Notes: generated by a model from the sequence alone, not told the origin. A stretch of DNA of 64,000 bases from an uncultured Bacteroidota bacterium (GCA_902776365.1 CACYPU010000002.1:257180-321179), one strand, 5' to 3'. Positions 41,801 through 50,541 are shown, counted from the stretch's first letter. Numbers and translations: made by a program.

Positions 41801-43153
41801 TCAAAATTTCTTTCCTTCTGCCCAGCGGCGTCCGGCGATGGCGGCTTCTGCCGAGGTATTGTATTGGTTCTTCACCACGAACTGGCCGGTGTGGTCGATG
41901 CAACCCCATTTGCCGTCCATCTTGGCGGGGGCCACGCGGTCGTTCCACACATAGGTGAAGAGTTTGGCGTCCTGAAGGGTGGGCTTGATGACCCACATGC
42001 CCTTGTAGTTGACATAGCCCCAAGCCTGAGTGCCGGGGTCCATGATGGGATAGAGCCAGTGGCCGAGTTCCTGATGGGTGTCCCACTCGTTGCCCGCCAG
42101 CCATGCTTCGCTGCTGAGGTTGAAGACATTGCGCGAGAGCACCTCGCCGGTGTCGCCCACCACCATCCAGTAGCCGTCATATTTCGCTGTGGCGAAGAGG
42201 CCTGTGTCGTTGGCGAAATGGGAGGCGTCTTCATAGATGGGCTGGATGCGCCATTCGCCGCTCCAGTCCACCCAGCCCCATTTACCGTCGGAGGGGTTGG
42301 ACACGGGTAGGCGCCAGCCTTCCAAGGTGCGGCCGTGCTCATACTGGCGCAGGGCGTAGGCGGCATCTTCCTTGGTGAAGAAGATGAAGGTGGAGATGAT
42401 TTCACCGTCGCGGTTGATGTTGCCCCAGCGGCCTTCCTGTTTTACCTGTGTGTATTCGTAGGAGTGGTCTTCGCCGAAGGGCACTTGGTCGGAGAATTGG
42501 GGTTGGATGACCCAGCGGCCTAGATAATCCACAAAGCCCCAGAGGCCTGTCTGAGGGTTGGTGACGGGGGTACGCCACTTGTAGTAGTTGCGTCCGATAG
42601 CCCACTGTTCGCCAGCTTCGAGAGCTTGCTCGGGGGTCATGAAGATGTTGTTGATGACCAGCACGCCGCGACCGTCGATGCAGCCCCAGCGGCCCTCTTT
42701 CTTCACAGGTGCGTAGCGTTTGGGGTCGATGCCTTCGTGCGGAAGGGCTTTCTCATACACAGGCTGGTATTTCCAGCGGCCGTAGTAGTCCACGAAACCC
42801 CACAGACCGTCGCTTTGGTTGCGGGCGGGATAGACCCATTTGCCGGGTTCACTCATAATCTCCCACTCATGGCCTGCCTCGCGGGCAACCTCCTTGCTGG
42901 GAAAGATGTTGCGGCAGATCAGGTTGCCGTCGACATCGATGCATCCCCAGCCGCCGTCGACCTTCACCGGCGCCCATTTTCGGGTGCCGCCTTCAAACTC
43001 GCCGGCACGTTGGAACGTGGGAGCTATCTTCCATGTACCATTGTCATTTTGGTATCCGAAGCATTGCAGAGAACTCTCATAAACAAGCTTTTGCGCATCG
43101 GCGCAAAGCCCAGTTATCAAGGCTGCGAAAAGCAGTATGCAGGTGCGTTTCAT
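41801..43153 (-). CDS. Secreted WG-repeat protein
   Basis: The 450-residue protein has a signal peptide (MKRTCILLFAALITGLCADA) followed by WG (KWG) repeats: GGWGCIDVDGN, GLWGFVDYYGRWKYQPVY, GRWGCIDGRGV, GLWGFVDYLGRWVIQPQF, GRWGNINRDGE, GKWGWVDWSGEWRIQPIY, AWGYVNYKGMWVIKP, GKWGCIDHTGQ. Long and short repeats alternate, with EALEAGEQWA-like helices between them, so the true unit is a pair of about 100 residues. WG repeats form beta structures of unclear, probably binding, function. Confidence 0.85.
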   Translation of the reverse strand: MKRTCILLFAALITGLCADAQKLVYESSLQCFGYQNDNGTWKIAPTFQRAGEFEGGTRKWAPVKVDGGWGCIDVDGNLICRNIFPSKEVAREAGHEWEIMSEPGKWVYPARNQSDGLWGFVDYYGRWKYQPVYEKALPHEGIDPKRYAPVKKEGRWGCIDGRGVLVINNIFMTPEQALEAGEQWAIGRNYYKWRTPVTNPQTGLWGFVDYLGRWVIQPQFSDQVPFGEDHSYEYTQVKQEGRWGNINRDGEIISTFIFFTKEDAAYALRQYEHGRTLEGWRLPVSNPSDGKWGWVDWSGEWRIQPIYEDASHFANDTGLFATAKYDGYWMVVGDTGEVLSRNVFNLSSEAWLAGNEWDTHQELGHWLYPIMDPGTQAWGYVNYKGMWVIKPTLQDAKLFTYVWNDRVAPAKMDGKWGCIDHTGQFVVKNQYNTSAEAAIAGRRWAEGKKF

Positions 43154-43178
43154 TTATTAAAATGTATTATTTCAAAAT

Positions 43179-43210
43179 GCAAAAATACAAATTTTGCACG
43201 ATATGGCAAA
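43179..43210 (-). promoter_or_regulatory. Promoter of the WG-repeat gene
   Basis: Minus-strand TTTG (43210-43207), 19-nt spacer, TATTTTTGC (43187-43179), 26 nt before the ATG. It is divergent from the promoter at 43240. Confidence 0.75.
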
Positions 43211-43239
43211 ATTTATTTTTCCATGTCGTATTTTTTTTG

Positions 43240-43248
43240 TACTTTTGC
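43240..43248 (+). promoter_or_regulatory. -7 element of the gamma-lyase gene
   Basis: TACTTTTGC matches the -7 element; the -33 position has only TTTT. It lies 44 nt before the ATG at 43292. Confidence 0.6.
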
Positions 43249-43291
43249 ACTCTCAAATTGAGTAAAATTAAACTAAAAAATTGTATAACAA

Positions 43292-44497
43292 ATGAGCAAA
43301 TTTGATCCCGCAACCGCTATTCAGCGTATCGATGGCCGCGATGCCAACCGTGGTGTGAACCCCGCAATCTGCGACAGCGCCACTTTCACCTTTCCTGAGG
43401 CACACCTCATGACTGAAACCTTCCACGGCGAAACCGAGGGTTACTTCCTCTACAGCCGCCACTGGAACCCCTCCAACCTCGCCCTCTGCCAGCGTCTCGC
43501 TGCCATGGAAGGCACCGAGATGGCATGGGTCACCGGTTCTGGTCTGGCTGCCATCACCAGCGCCCTGCTGCACGAAGTCAACGCCGGCGACCACATTGTG
43601 GCCAGCATGACTACCTATGGCGGCACCTTCGCCTTCATGGCAAACTACCTCAAGAAGTTCAACGTGAACACCACATTCGTGAACATGCAGAACCTCGACG
43701 CCGTGAAGAAAGCCCTCGCCGAGCACCCCAACACCAAGGTTGTCTACACCGAGACCATGAACAACCCCCTGCTCCGCATCGCCAACATCCCCGAGCTGAG
43801 CAAGATGGCCCATGCCGCCGGTGCCAAACTCATCGTCGACAACACCTTCACCCCCATGATTTTCAGCCCCTGCCGTCTGGGTGCCGACGTCACCGTCTAC
43901 TCGATGACCAAGTACATCAACGGTACCAACGACTGCGTCGCCGGTGCAATCTGCGGCAGCGCTGAGTATATCAACAGCCTGATTGATGTCAACAATGGCA
44001 CTTGCATGCTCCTCGGTCCCGTGCTGGATCCCATGCGCAGCGCCTCCATCAACAAGAACCTCCACACCCTCCATATCCGCATGAAGAAGCACGGCGAGAA
44101 CGCCATGTACCTCGCCAAGCGCTTCAAAGAGGTGGGCTTCAAGTACAACTATCCCGGTTTGCCCGAGCATCCTGACTACGAGCTGTTCTGCAGCATGATG
44201 AACGAGGGCTACGGCTTCGGCGGCATGATCAGCATCGACATGGGCACTGCCGACCGCGCCAGCAAGATTATGGAGCTCATGCAGCAGAAGGGTGTCGGCT
44301 ACCTCGCCGTCTCGCTGGGTTACTTCAAGACACTCTTCAGCAATAGCGGCAAAAGCACCAGCTCCGAGGTCCCCGAGGATATCCAGAAAGAGATGGGCAT
44401 GAGCGAAGGCCTCATCCGCTTCTCTATGGGTCTCGACAACGACATCGAAGCCACCTTCCAGCTGATTAAAGAGAGCGTCGACGCTTTCAACAAGTAA
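43292..44497 (+). CDS. PLP-dependent methionine gamma-lyase / trans-sulfuration enzyme
   Basis: A 401-residue Cys/Met-metabolism enzyme: VTGSGLAAITSALLHEVNAGDHIV, VYTETMNNPLLRI, VDNTFTPMIFSP and the PLP lysine in VYSMTKYINGTNDCVAGA. The family includes methionine gamma-lyase and O-acetylhomoserine sulfhydrylase. The length and overall pattern fit the gamma-lyase group, but substrate cannot be fixed from sequence. The gene is a single unit with its own promoter. Confidence 0.85.
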   Translation: MSKFDPATAIQRIDGRDANRGVNPAICDSATFTFPEAHLMTETFHGETEGYFLYSRHWNPSNLALCQRLAAMEGTEMAWVTGSGLAAITSALLHEVNAGDHIVASMTTYGGTFAFMANYLKKFNVNTTFVNMQNLDAVKKALAEHPNTKVVYTETMNNPLLRIANIPELSKMAHAAGAKLIVDNTFTPMIFSPCRLGADVTVYSMTKYINGTNDCVAGAICGSAEYINSLIDVNNGTCMLLGPVLDPMRSASINKNLHTLHIRMKKHGENAMYLAKRFKEVGFKYNYPGLPEHPDYELFCSMMNEGYGFGGMISIDMGTADRASKIMELMQQKGVGYLAVSLGYFKTLFSNSGKSTSSEVPEDIQKEMGMSEGLIRFSMGLDNDIEATFQLIKESVDAFNK

Positions 44498-44507
44498 ATA
44501 AAATTTT

Positions 44508-44588
44508 TAGTGGATAGTGGGTAGTTGGTAGTGGGTAGTGCTTGCCGAAAATGCTACCCACTATCCACTACCCACTACCAACTTATAA
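44508..44588. repeat. Inverted pair of five-unit heptamer arrays before elbB
   Basis: Five TAGTGGG-type units (44508-44542) are followed, after TGCCGAAAATG, by five reverse-complement CTACCCA/CTATCCA-type units (44554-44588). The two arms can pair along most of their length, giving a hairpin that ends 4 nt before the elbB ATG. It may terminate the gamma-lyase transcript or affect elbB translation. Confidence 0.9.
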
Positions 44589-44592
44589 TACA

Positions 44593-45273
44593 ATGAAAAA
44601 GATAGCAGTTATCCTTTCCGGCTGCGGCAACCGCGATGGCAGTGAGCTGCAGGAGAGCATCTCCCTGCTCCTGGCTATCGACCGCCGAGGCTGGCAATAC
44701 CAGTGTTTCGCACCTGAAGGTTTCTTCGAGGTGGTGCCCCACATTGATGTCGAGGACGATGAGGAGGAAGGTACCGTGCTCGACATGGAGCAGCGCGATA
44801 TCTTCGTCGAGAGCGCCCGCATCGCTCGTGGCAACCTCCTGCCGCTGGAGCAATACCGTCCTGCCGACTACGATGCCTTGGCTCTTCCCGGCGGCATGGG
44901 TGCCGCCCGCAACCTCTCTACCTTCGCCTTCGACGGTCCTCGCATGGAGGTCGTCGATACCGTGCAGGATGCCATCCTCGAGACCTACCGTGCTGAGAAG
45001 CCTGTCCTGGCCATGTGCATCGCTCCCATGGTGGTGGCCAAGGTGCTGGGGCGCTACGAGGTGGAGCTCACCCTCGGCCCCGACAACAACCAGGCTTCGG
45101 GCGTGGCCAAAGGGTTCGGATGCAAGGTTTGCGCCTGTGGACCCTCCGATGTCTGTGTCGACACCGAGCACAAGGTCCTCACCACCCCGGCTTATATGGC
45201 TGCCACCCGCATCAGTGAGATTTTCGACGGTGCCGAAAACCTTGTCGCAGCCCTCGAACGCATGCTGGGCTAA
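44593..45273 (+). CDS. elbB: ElbB-like glyoxalase (DJ-1/PfpI superfamily)
   Basis: The 226-residue protein opens with KKIAVILSGCGNRDGSELQE and has GNLLPLEQYRPADYDALALP, PGGMGAARNLSTFAF and the nucleophile elbow AMCIAPMV, as in ElbB (formerly linked to isoprenoid synthesis, with weak glyoxalase activity). ATG 44593 is chosen; the longer frame would run through the heptamer hairpin. Confidence 0.9.
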   Translation: MKKIAVILSGCGNRDGSELQESISLLLAIDRRGWQYQCFAPEGFFEVVPHIDVEDDEEEGTVLDMEQRDIFVESARIARGNLLPLEQYRPADYDALALPGGMGAARNLSTFAFDGPRMEVVDTVQDAILETYRAEKPVLAMCIAPMVVAKVLGRYEVELTLGPDNNQASGVAKGFGCKVCACGPSDVCVDTEHKVLTTPAYMAATRISEIFDGAENLVAALERMLG

Positions 45274-45302
45274 TACGAATTTTTAAAATTAATAGTTAGT
45301 AC

Positions 45303-46061
45303 ATGAAAAAAATATTGTCGGTTTTTGCCGTCATGGCGATGCTGTTCATGGGCTTGGTGGCCTGCAGCCCCAAGAGTCGTCTGGAATTGATTGCCAAGGA
45401 GGCGAACAAGATGTGCCCCATCCCTGTTGAAGGGGTGGGAACGACAGAGAAGATTGAATTCAATGGCACCGATATCGTCTATTGGCTTGTAGTTGATGAC
45501 GATGAGGTTGATATCGATGTCCTGGCTCGTAATGAGCAGGAAACCAAAGAGTTCATGCTTCAGGAATTTGTCAATCCCAGTGCTGATATCAAAGAGATGA
45601 TTGATGCCCTCAAACCTGCAGGGGCTGGCATAACGTATGTTTATTCCAGCAAGCTGACAGGCAAGCAGGTAACCATCCATTTGTCCATCGAAGAGATTGA
45701 AGCGGTCTACAACAATCCCTCTGCGCTGGTAAGCCCTGAGAAGAATCTGGAAATGCAGGTGGCCATTGCCAACCGCGAATGTCCCCAGGCTATCGAAGAG
45801 GGCATGGTGGCCACGAGGGTTTATCTCGACGAAGACTATGTCGTCTACGAGTATGAGATGGATGAGGAGATATACGATATGGATATCATGGAATCGAATA
45901 GAAGCGAGATGATGGAGTCGCTGAGAGACACCGAAGGCGATGCCGAGGTCATTGAGTTCCAGTCCGATTGCAAAAAGGCTGGCAAGGGCCTGTCCTACCG
46001 CTATGTGGGAAACACCTCGGGCAAGATGGTCCGATTCGACATCCCCGCTAGCGAATTGTAG
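45303..46061 (+). CDS. Lipoprotein with internal duplication
   Basis: A 252-residue lipoprotein (lipobox GLVACS). Two halves look alike: LIAKEANKMCPIPVEGVGTT followed by VYWLVVDDDEVD, and VAIANRECPQAIEEGMVATR followed by VVYEYEMDEEIYDMD; both continue with a helix and end in a strand (GAGITYVYSSKLTGKQVTIHL; GKGLSYRYVGNTSGKMVRFDI). So it is a tandem repeat of a domain of about 110 residues with one Cys in each copy. Function unknown; it is closed by a two-way terminator. Confidence 0.75.
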   Translation: MKKILSVFAVMAMLFMGLVACSPKSRLELIAKEANKMCPIPVEGVGTTEKIEFNGTDIVYWLVVDDDEVDIDVLARNEQETKEFMLQEFVNPSADIKEMIDALKPAGAGITYVYSSKLTGKQVTIHLSIEEIEAVYNNPSALVSPEKNLEMQVAIANRECPQAIEEGMVATRVYLDEDYVVYEYEMDEEIYDMDIMESNRSEMMESLRDTEGDAEVIEFQSDCKKAGKGLSYRYVGNTSGKMVRFDIPASEL

Positions 46062-46081
46062 CCGTCCACCACAAGCAACAA

Positions 46082-46117
46082 AAAAGAAGAAGAGGCCCGA
46101 AAGCCTCTTCTTCTTTT
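46082..46117. terminator. Two-way terminator between convergent genes
   Basis: A 15-bp perfect stem (46082-46096 with 46103-46117), loop CCGAAA, with A on one side and T on the other. It serves the lipoprotein gene and the TPR gene on the other strand. Confidence 0.9.
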
Positions 46118-46135
46118 CTGTTAATTGCCAGTCGC

Positions 46136-46849
46136 TTATTTGGCTTCGGCGATGCCGATGTAGTAGTCGATGGTGTTGTATTCAAGACTCTGGGGATATT
46201 TGGTCTTGATGGTGGTGAAATGCTTCATGGCACCTTCGTTGTCGTTCAGGGCCAGGCAGCACATGCCAGCCTTGAAGAGGGCGGCGGGAGAGGTGATGTC
46301 GTTGGAGTTGGTCTCGGCCGACTTCACATAGAGTTCCAGAGCCTTCTTGTTGTTGCCTTTCTCCACATAGGCGTCGGCTTCGGCCATGAACTTGATAGCT
46401 GCGGTATAGTATTCTTCACCATCATAGTCATCCAAGTACTTGATGGCCTCGTCGAACTTGCCCAGACGCAATGCGGAAATGCCGGCATAGTATCTATAGG
46501 TGTTCACGACATCGGGGGTGCTGTGGAACAGTCCGCCGGAATGCTTGTCGATGAGTTTCTTGAATCCGGGATGTTTGCCGTCGCCGTCGAGGGCCTTCTG
46601 CAGGTCTTCGGGGTTGTTGTTGTCGATGCCGGAGATGAAGTAGTTCTCAGCATAGAAACCGTCTTTGACGGCGCTCTTCTGCGCATTGGGGGTGAAAACA
46701 AAGCTGCGCAGGCAGAGGAAACCAGCGATGACGACAATGGCACCGCCACAGATGGTAATCATCTTCATGTTCTTCTCAAAGAACTTCTGGAATCGAATCA
46801 CGAAGTTCTCTTCCATCACGGGGGTCTTTTCTTCGATTTTTTCTTTCAT
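46136..46849 (-). CDS. Membrane-anchored TPR protein (YfgM-like)
   Basis: A 237-residue protein with a short cytoplasmic start (MKEKIEEKTPVMEENFVIRF), one membrane helix (MITICGGAIVVIAGFLCLRS) and tetratricopeptide repeats (YRYYAGISALRLGKFDEAIK, IKFMAEADAYVEKGNNKKAL, AALFKAGMCCLALNDNEGAM). The layout is like YfgM, a periplasmic chaperone partner of the Sec translocon. ATG 46849 is chosen because the longer frame spans the promoter. Confidence 0.82.
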   Translation of the reverse strand: MKEKIEEKTPVMEENFVIRFQKFFEKNMKMITICGGAIVVIAGFLCLRSFVFTPNAQKSAVKDGFYAENYFISGIDNNNPEDLQKALDGDGKHPGFKKLIDKHSGGLFHSTPDVVNTYRYYAGISALRLGKFDEAIKYLDDYDGEEYYTAAIKFMAEADAYVEKGNNKKALELYVKSAETNSNDITSPAALFKAGMCCLALNDNEGAMKHFTTIKTKYPQSLEYNTIDYYIGIAEAK

Positions 46850-46893
46850 TATGATTGTATTTTTTCTTTGTTTCAATATAAAAATTTCGAGGT

Positions 46894-46902
46894 GCAAAAG
46901 TA
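46894..46902 (-). promoter_or_regulatory. -7 element of the TPR gene
   Basis: Minus-strand TACTTTTGC, 45 nt before the ATG; no convincing -33. The stretch 46903-47061 is AT-rich and otherwise empty. Confidence 0.6.
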
Positions 46903-47061
46903 CGAAAAAATTGAAAAATAGGAATTGAAAATTGAAAAATATTTTTCCCACACCCTGTTTGTAAAAAAAAATATTTTTCTCATCTTATTGTTAATGAGGT
47001 TGATGATAAAAAAAATGGAATGTGGGATAAATAATTTTTTTTTTCGTAAATATATTTTTCA

Positions 47062-47070
47062 TATCTTTGC
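47062..47070 (+). promoter_or_regulatory. -7 element of the DHOD-like gene
   Basis: TATCTTTGC is a full -7 match, about 77 nt before the ATG. The AT-rich upstream has no clear TTTG at the right distance. Confidence 0.6.
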
Positions 47071-47146
47071 AGATTGAAAAAGTGTGTGTGCAATGAGCCT
47101 TAATGAATAAAATTTGATTAAAAAACAGCAGAAAAAAACTGTCCAA

Positions 47147-48130
47147 ATGAATACACAGACAAAATACCTGGGACTCGACCTCAAGAGCCCGATTATTGCG
47201 GGAAGTTGTGGCCTTACTGCCGACGTGCAGAAGATGGTCGAAATGGAAAAGGCCGGTGCCGGCGCCGTGGTGCTCAAGTCGGTCTTCGAGGAACAGATTA
47301 TCTACGATATCAAGAAGAACACCCATATTGTGGCTCCCACCGACAACTACGGCGACAGCTACGAATACATCGCCGCCCATGTGGCCGACGACTCGCTGGG
47401 CAAACACTTCCAGATGATTCGCGACGCCAAGAGCGCCCTTACCATCCCCGTCATCGGTTCCATCAACTGTTTCTCCTACGAAAACTGGCTCACCTATGCC
47501 ATTAAGTTCCAGGAAGCCGGCTGCGACGCCATCGAGCTCAACATGGCCATCCTGCCTTACGAAACCTCCCTCTCGTCCGACGATGTGGAGCGCACCTTTA
47601 CACAGATAATCAACACCCTGCGCAAATCCATCACCATCCCCATCTCCATCAAGGTGGGCACCTACTTCACCGACATGGCCAAGCAGATGCAGCAGCTCAG
47701 CTGGATGGGCATCCAGGGCGTCACCATGTTCAACAAAAGCGTCCAGGTCGATATCGACATCGAGAACGAGAGCCTCCGCAACGCCTCCTATCTCTCCAAC
47801 CCCGAGGACCTCTACAACACCCTCCGCTGGGTGGCTATCCTGGGCAAGAAGATGCGCTGCGACATCTCCGCCTCCACCGGCGTCTACTCCGCCGACGATG
47901 TGGTCAAGATGCTCCTTGCCGGCGCCACCACTGTCCAGGTTGTCAGCTGCCTCTACAAGAACGGCATCGGCACCCTGCGCCAGCTCAACGACGGCCTCCA
48001 GGCTTGGATGCAGAAAAAAGGCTACGAAGAAATCAGCCAGTTCCGTGGCAAACTTGCCGTCCGCCCCAACGACAACGCCTCGATCGCCATGCGCACCCAG
48101 TTCATGAAATATTTCGCTGAAATTGTCTGA
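47147..48130 (+). CDS. Dihydroorotate dehydrogenase-like flavoprotein
   Basis: The 327-residue TIM-barrel protein has DHOD-family segments (TKYLGLDLKSPIIAGSCGLT, IPVIGSINCFSYENW, ISIKVGTYFTDM, CDISASTGVYSADDVVKML, VSCLYKNGIGTL). The usual active-site stretch NxSCPN is replaced by ELNMAILPY, so the catalytic base Cys or Ser of true DHOD is not evident. Bacteroidota carry this as a DHOD-like protein of unclear role. It is followed after 51 nt by a four-helix-bundle gene. Confidence 0.8.
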   Translation: MNTQTKYLGLDLKSPIIAGSCGLTADVQKMVEMEKAGAGAVVLKSVFEEQIIYDIKKNTHIVAPTDNYGDSYEYIAAHVADDSLGKHFQMIRDAKSALTIPVIGSINCFSYENWLTYAIKFQEAGCDAIELNMAILPYETSLSSDDVERTFTQIINTLRKSITIPISIKVGTYFTDMAKQMQQLSWMGIQGVTMFNKSVQVDIDIENESLRNASYLSNPEDLYNTLRWVAILGKKMRCDISASTGVYSADDVVKMLLAGATTVQVVSCLYKNGIGTLRQLNDGLQAWMQKKGYEEISQFRGKLAVRPNDNASIAMRTQFMKYFAEIV

Positions 48131-48181
48131 ACTTAATGCATAGAACTTAAATCTTAAACTAATAACTTAAACCCTATTACA

Positions 48182-48631
48182 ATGGATCAGCAAGAAGAAA
48201 AAATCGTCAGCTTCTTCCGTTTTGAAGACCTGCGAGTCTACGCCAAAGCCACCGACTATGCCACATGGCTGGCCTCCAACCTGGGCGCTCCCCGCACCGA
48301 CAGCGAAAAAGCCCTCGTGAACTCGTTCTGCCACTCCTCCTACGACATCGCCCTCAACATCGCCGAGGGTTCCAGCCGCAGCAAGAGCCAGTTCGACCAC
48401 TACCTCAAAATCTCCAAGACTGCCATCCGCGAATGCGTTGTCTATACCGAAGTGGCCCACAACCTGGGTCTGATGAATGACGAGCAGTTCGACCAGTCGC
48501 GCGAATTCCTCATGGAACTCACCCGCATGCTCGGCGCCCTCATCATCTCCCTCCAGCGCTCCGCCGAGCGCCGCCACGAGGCCTCCGAGGAAAACGACGA
48601 CTACACTAGCAACGAAGAAATGTCTTACTAG
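48182..48631 (+). CDS. Four-helix bundle protein (23S rRNA-IVP/S23 family)
   Basis: A 149-residue protein with FFRFEDLRVYAKATDYATWL, NSFCHSSYDIALNIAEGSSR and SKSQFDHYLKISKTAIREC, the pattern of the S23/avd-like four-helix family first found in rRNA intervening sequences. Its role is unknown; no rRNA gene is nearby. The kdsA start follows after 3 nt. Confidence 0.85.
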   Translation: MDQQEEKIVSFFRFEDLRVYAKATDYATWLASNLGAPRTDSEKALVNSFCHSSYDIALNIAEGSSRSKSQFDHYLKISKTAIRECVVYTEVAHNLGLMNDEQFDQSREFLMELTRMLGALIISLQRSAERRHEASEENDDYTSNEEMSY

Positions 48632-48634
48632 GAC

Positions 48635-49456
48635 ATGTACCCTAATTTACCAGATTTAAAACACACTGAGACCGGCAATTTCTTTCTGATTGCCGGTCCT
48701 TGTGTCATAGAGGACCGCGAGAACCCCTTCGAGGTCTGCGCACAGCTCAAGGACATCACCGACCGCCTGCAGATACCTTTCGCCTTCAAAGCCTCCTACC
48801 GCAAGGCCAACCGCTCCTCCGTCACCTCCTTCACCGGCATCGGCGACCGCGAGGGACTGGAGCTCCTCGGCGAAATCCGGCGTCAGTTCAATGTCCCGGT
48901 GGTCACCGACATCCACTCCGAGGAGGAAGCCGAGCTGGCAGCCTCCTATGTCGATATCCTGCAGATTCCCGCCTTCCTCTGCCGCCAGACCGAGCTGCTC
49001 CACGCCGCTGCCCGCACAGGCCGCTGCGTGAATGTCAAGAAGGGCCAGTTTCTCTCGCCCGAGGCCATGCAGCAGGTGGCAGGCAAGATGCGCGCCTTCG
49101 ACTGCGACAACTTCATGCTCACCGAGCGCGGCACCACCTTCGGCTATCAGGACCTCGTGGTCGACTTCCGCGGTGTGCCCACCATGCAGCAGAACCATGT
49201 CCCCGTGGTGGTCGACATCACCCACTCGCTCCAGCAGCCCAACCAGAGTGCCGGCGTCACCGGCGGCCGTCCCGACATGATTGAGACCATCGGCCGCGCT
49301 GCCATCGCCGTGGGTGCCGACGGCATCTTCATGGAGACGCACCCCGACCCCGCCCGCGCCAAGAGCGACGGCGCCAACATGCTCCGCCTCGACCTCGCGG
49401 AGAAACTCTTAGAACACCTCACAACGATTAGAAAAACAATAATCAACCTAGGATAA
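48635..49456 (+). CDS. kdsA: 3-deoxy-8-phosphooctulonate synthase KdsA
   Basis: The 273-residue enzyme has FFLIAGPCVIEDRENPFEVC, FKASYRKANRSSVTSFTG, VVTDIHSEEEA, VKKGQFLSPE, LTERGTTFGYQDLVVDFR and THSLQQPNQ. It condenses phosphoenolpyruvate and arabinose 5-phosphate in Kdo/lipid A core synthesis. The Cys in AGPC suggests the metal-dependent class (Asn in the metal-free class). The last residues INLG and the stop come from the first unit of a 10-nt array. Confidence 0.93.
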   Translation: MYPNLPDLKHTETGNFFLIAGPCVIEDRENPFEVCAQLKDITDRLQIPFAFKASYRKANRSSVTSFTGIGDREGLELLGEIRRQFNVPVVTDIHSEEEAELAASYVDILQIPAFLCRQTELLHAAARTGRCVNVKKGQFLSPEAMQQVAGKMRAFDCDNFMLTERGTTFGYQDLVVDFRGVPTMQQNHVPVVVDITHSLQQPNQSAGVTGGRPDMIETIGRAAIAVGADGIFMETHPDPARAKSDGANMLRLDLAEKLLEHLTTIRKTIINLG

Positions 49457-49495
49457 CCTAGGATAGCCTGGGACTTCCTAGGAAAACCTAAATAA
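49446..49495 (+). repeat. Five 10-nt units (ACCTAGGATA) between kdsA and the exonuclease gene
   Basis: Two ACCTAGGATA, GCCTGGGACT, TCCTAGGAAA and ACCTAAATAA run from inside kdsA to 2 nt before the next ATG. Each of the first units contains a CCTAGG palindrome. Confidence 0.95.
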
Positions 49496-49497
49496 GA

Positions 49498-50358
49498 ATG
49501 CAACTCCACCTCACCAAACCCATCGTCTTCTTCGACCTCGAAACTACCGGCGTCGTCGTCGGACACGACCATATCGTCGAAATCTGCCTCCACAAGGTGA
49601 TGCCCGACGGCAGCACCGACACCCGCGTCGAGCGCGTCCGCCCTGTCGACCAAAATGGCAAGACCGTCCACATCCCCGAATTCACCACCGCCATCCACGG
49701 CATCTCCGACGACGATGTCAAGGATAAGCCCACGTTCAAGGAACTGGCCTCCAGTCTTAAGGAATACATTGGCGATGCCGACCTCGCCGGCTACAACTCC
49801 AACAAGTTCGACGTGCCCCTCCTCGTTGAGGAATTCCTCCGCGCGGGCATCGACTTTGACCTCAAGGAACGCCACTGCGTCGATGTGCAGAACATCTTCC
49901 ACCAGATGGAACAGCGCACCCTCGTGGCCGCCTATAAATTCTATTGTGGCAAGGACCTGGAGAACGCCCATTCCGCCGCCGCCGACACCATCGCCACCTA
50001 CGAGGTCCTCATGGCACAGCTCGACCGCTACCAAGGCGTCGACTACAAGGACCGTTCCGGCAAGGTCTCACAGCCCGTCGTCAACGATATGGCCGCCCTC
50101 AGCCGCTTCACCGCCAATAGCCAGTGGGCCGACCTCGTCGGCCACATTGGCTACGACGCCCGCCACCGCGAGGTGTTCAACTTCGGCAAGCACAAGGGCA
50201 AGACCGTTGAGGAAATCTTTGAGCAGGAACCTTCCTACTACGACTGGATGATGAAGTCCGACTTCCCCCTCTCCACCAAGAAGCTCATCACGGAGATTTG
50301 GAACCGTAAGAAACAGCTCAAGCTCGACCAGCTGAAGGCCCATTTCGCTGGAAAATAA
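49498..50358 (+). CDS. DEDDh 3'-5' exonuclease (Pol III epsilon-like)
   Basis: The 286-residue protein has the exonuclease motifs FFDLETTG (Exo I), NSNKFDVPLL (Exo II) and HSAAADTIAT (Exo III, His and Asp). A C-terminal segment FGKHKGKTVEEIFEQEPSYYDWMM resembles a DUF3820-type module. It could proofread or act in repair; no polymerase gene is near. Confidence 0.9.
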   Translation: MQLHLTKPIVFFDLETTGVVVGHDHIVEICLHKVMPDGSTDTRVERVRPVDQNGKTVHIPEFTTAIHGISDDDVKDKPTFKELASSLKEYIGDADLAGYNSNKFDVPLLVEEFLRAGIDFDLKERHCVDVQNIFHQMEQRTLVAAYKFYCGKDLENAHSAAADTIATYEVLMAQLDRYQGVDYKDRSGKVSQPVVNDMAALSRFTANSQWADLVGHIGYDARHREVFNFGKHKGKTVEEIFEQEPSYYDWMMKSDFPLSTKKLITEIWNRKKQLKLDQLKAHFAGK

Positions 50359-50374
50359 CCCTTTGAAAGCATAC

Positions 50375-50412
50375 AAAAGCGGTTGGCTGCATGGCAGACC
50401 AACCGCTTTTTT
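50375..50412 (+). terminator. Terminator after the exonuclease gene
   Basis: A 12-bp stem AAAAGCGGTTGG (50375-50386) with its complement (50399-50410), then T. It lies 16 nt after the stop. Confidence 0.88.
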
Positions 50413-50431
50413 CTTACCCCCAACTAAACCT

Positions 50432-50523
50432 CTTGTACGATTGTTGTACGTTATTTGTCCGTTATTTGTACGATGTTTTATCGTACAAGTATCGTACAAG
50501 TATCGTACAACTAACGTACAAAT
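50432..50523. repeat. Hairpin built of four 11-nt units per arm (copy 2)
   Basis: Left arm: four units of type CTTGTACGATT/GTTGTACGTTA (50432-50475). Loop TTTT (50476-50479). Right arm: four units of type ATCGTACAAGT/AACGTACAAAT (50480-50523). The architecture is identical to 36605-36697. It lies between convergent genes, just after a terminator. Confidence 0.93.
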
Positions 50524-50541
50524 GCACTACATGATATTGAT

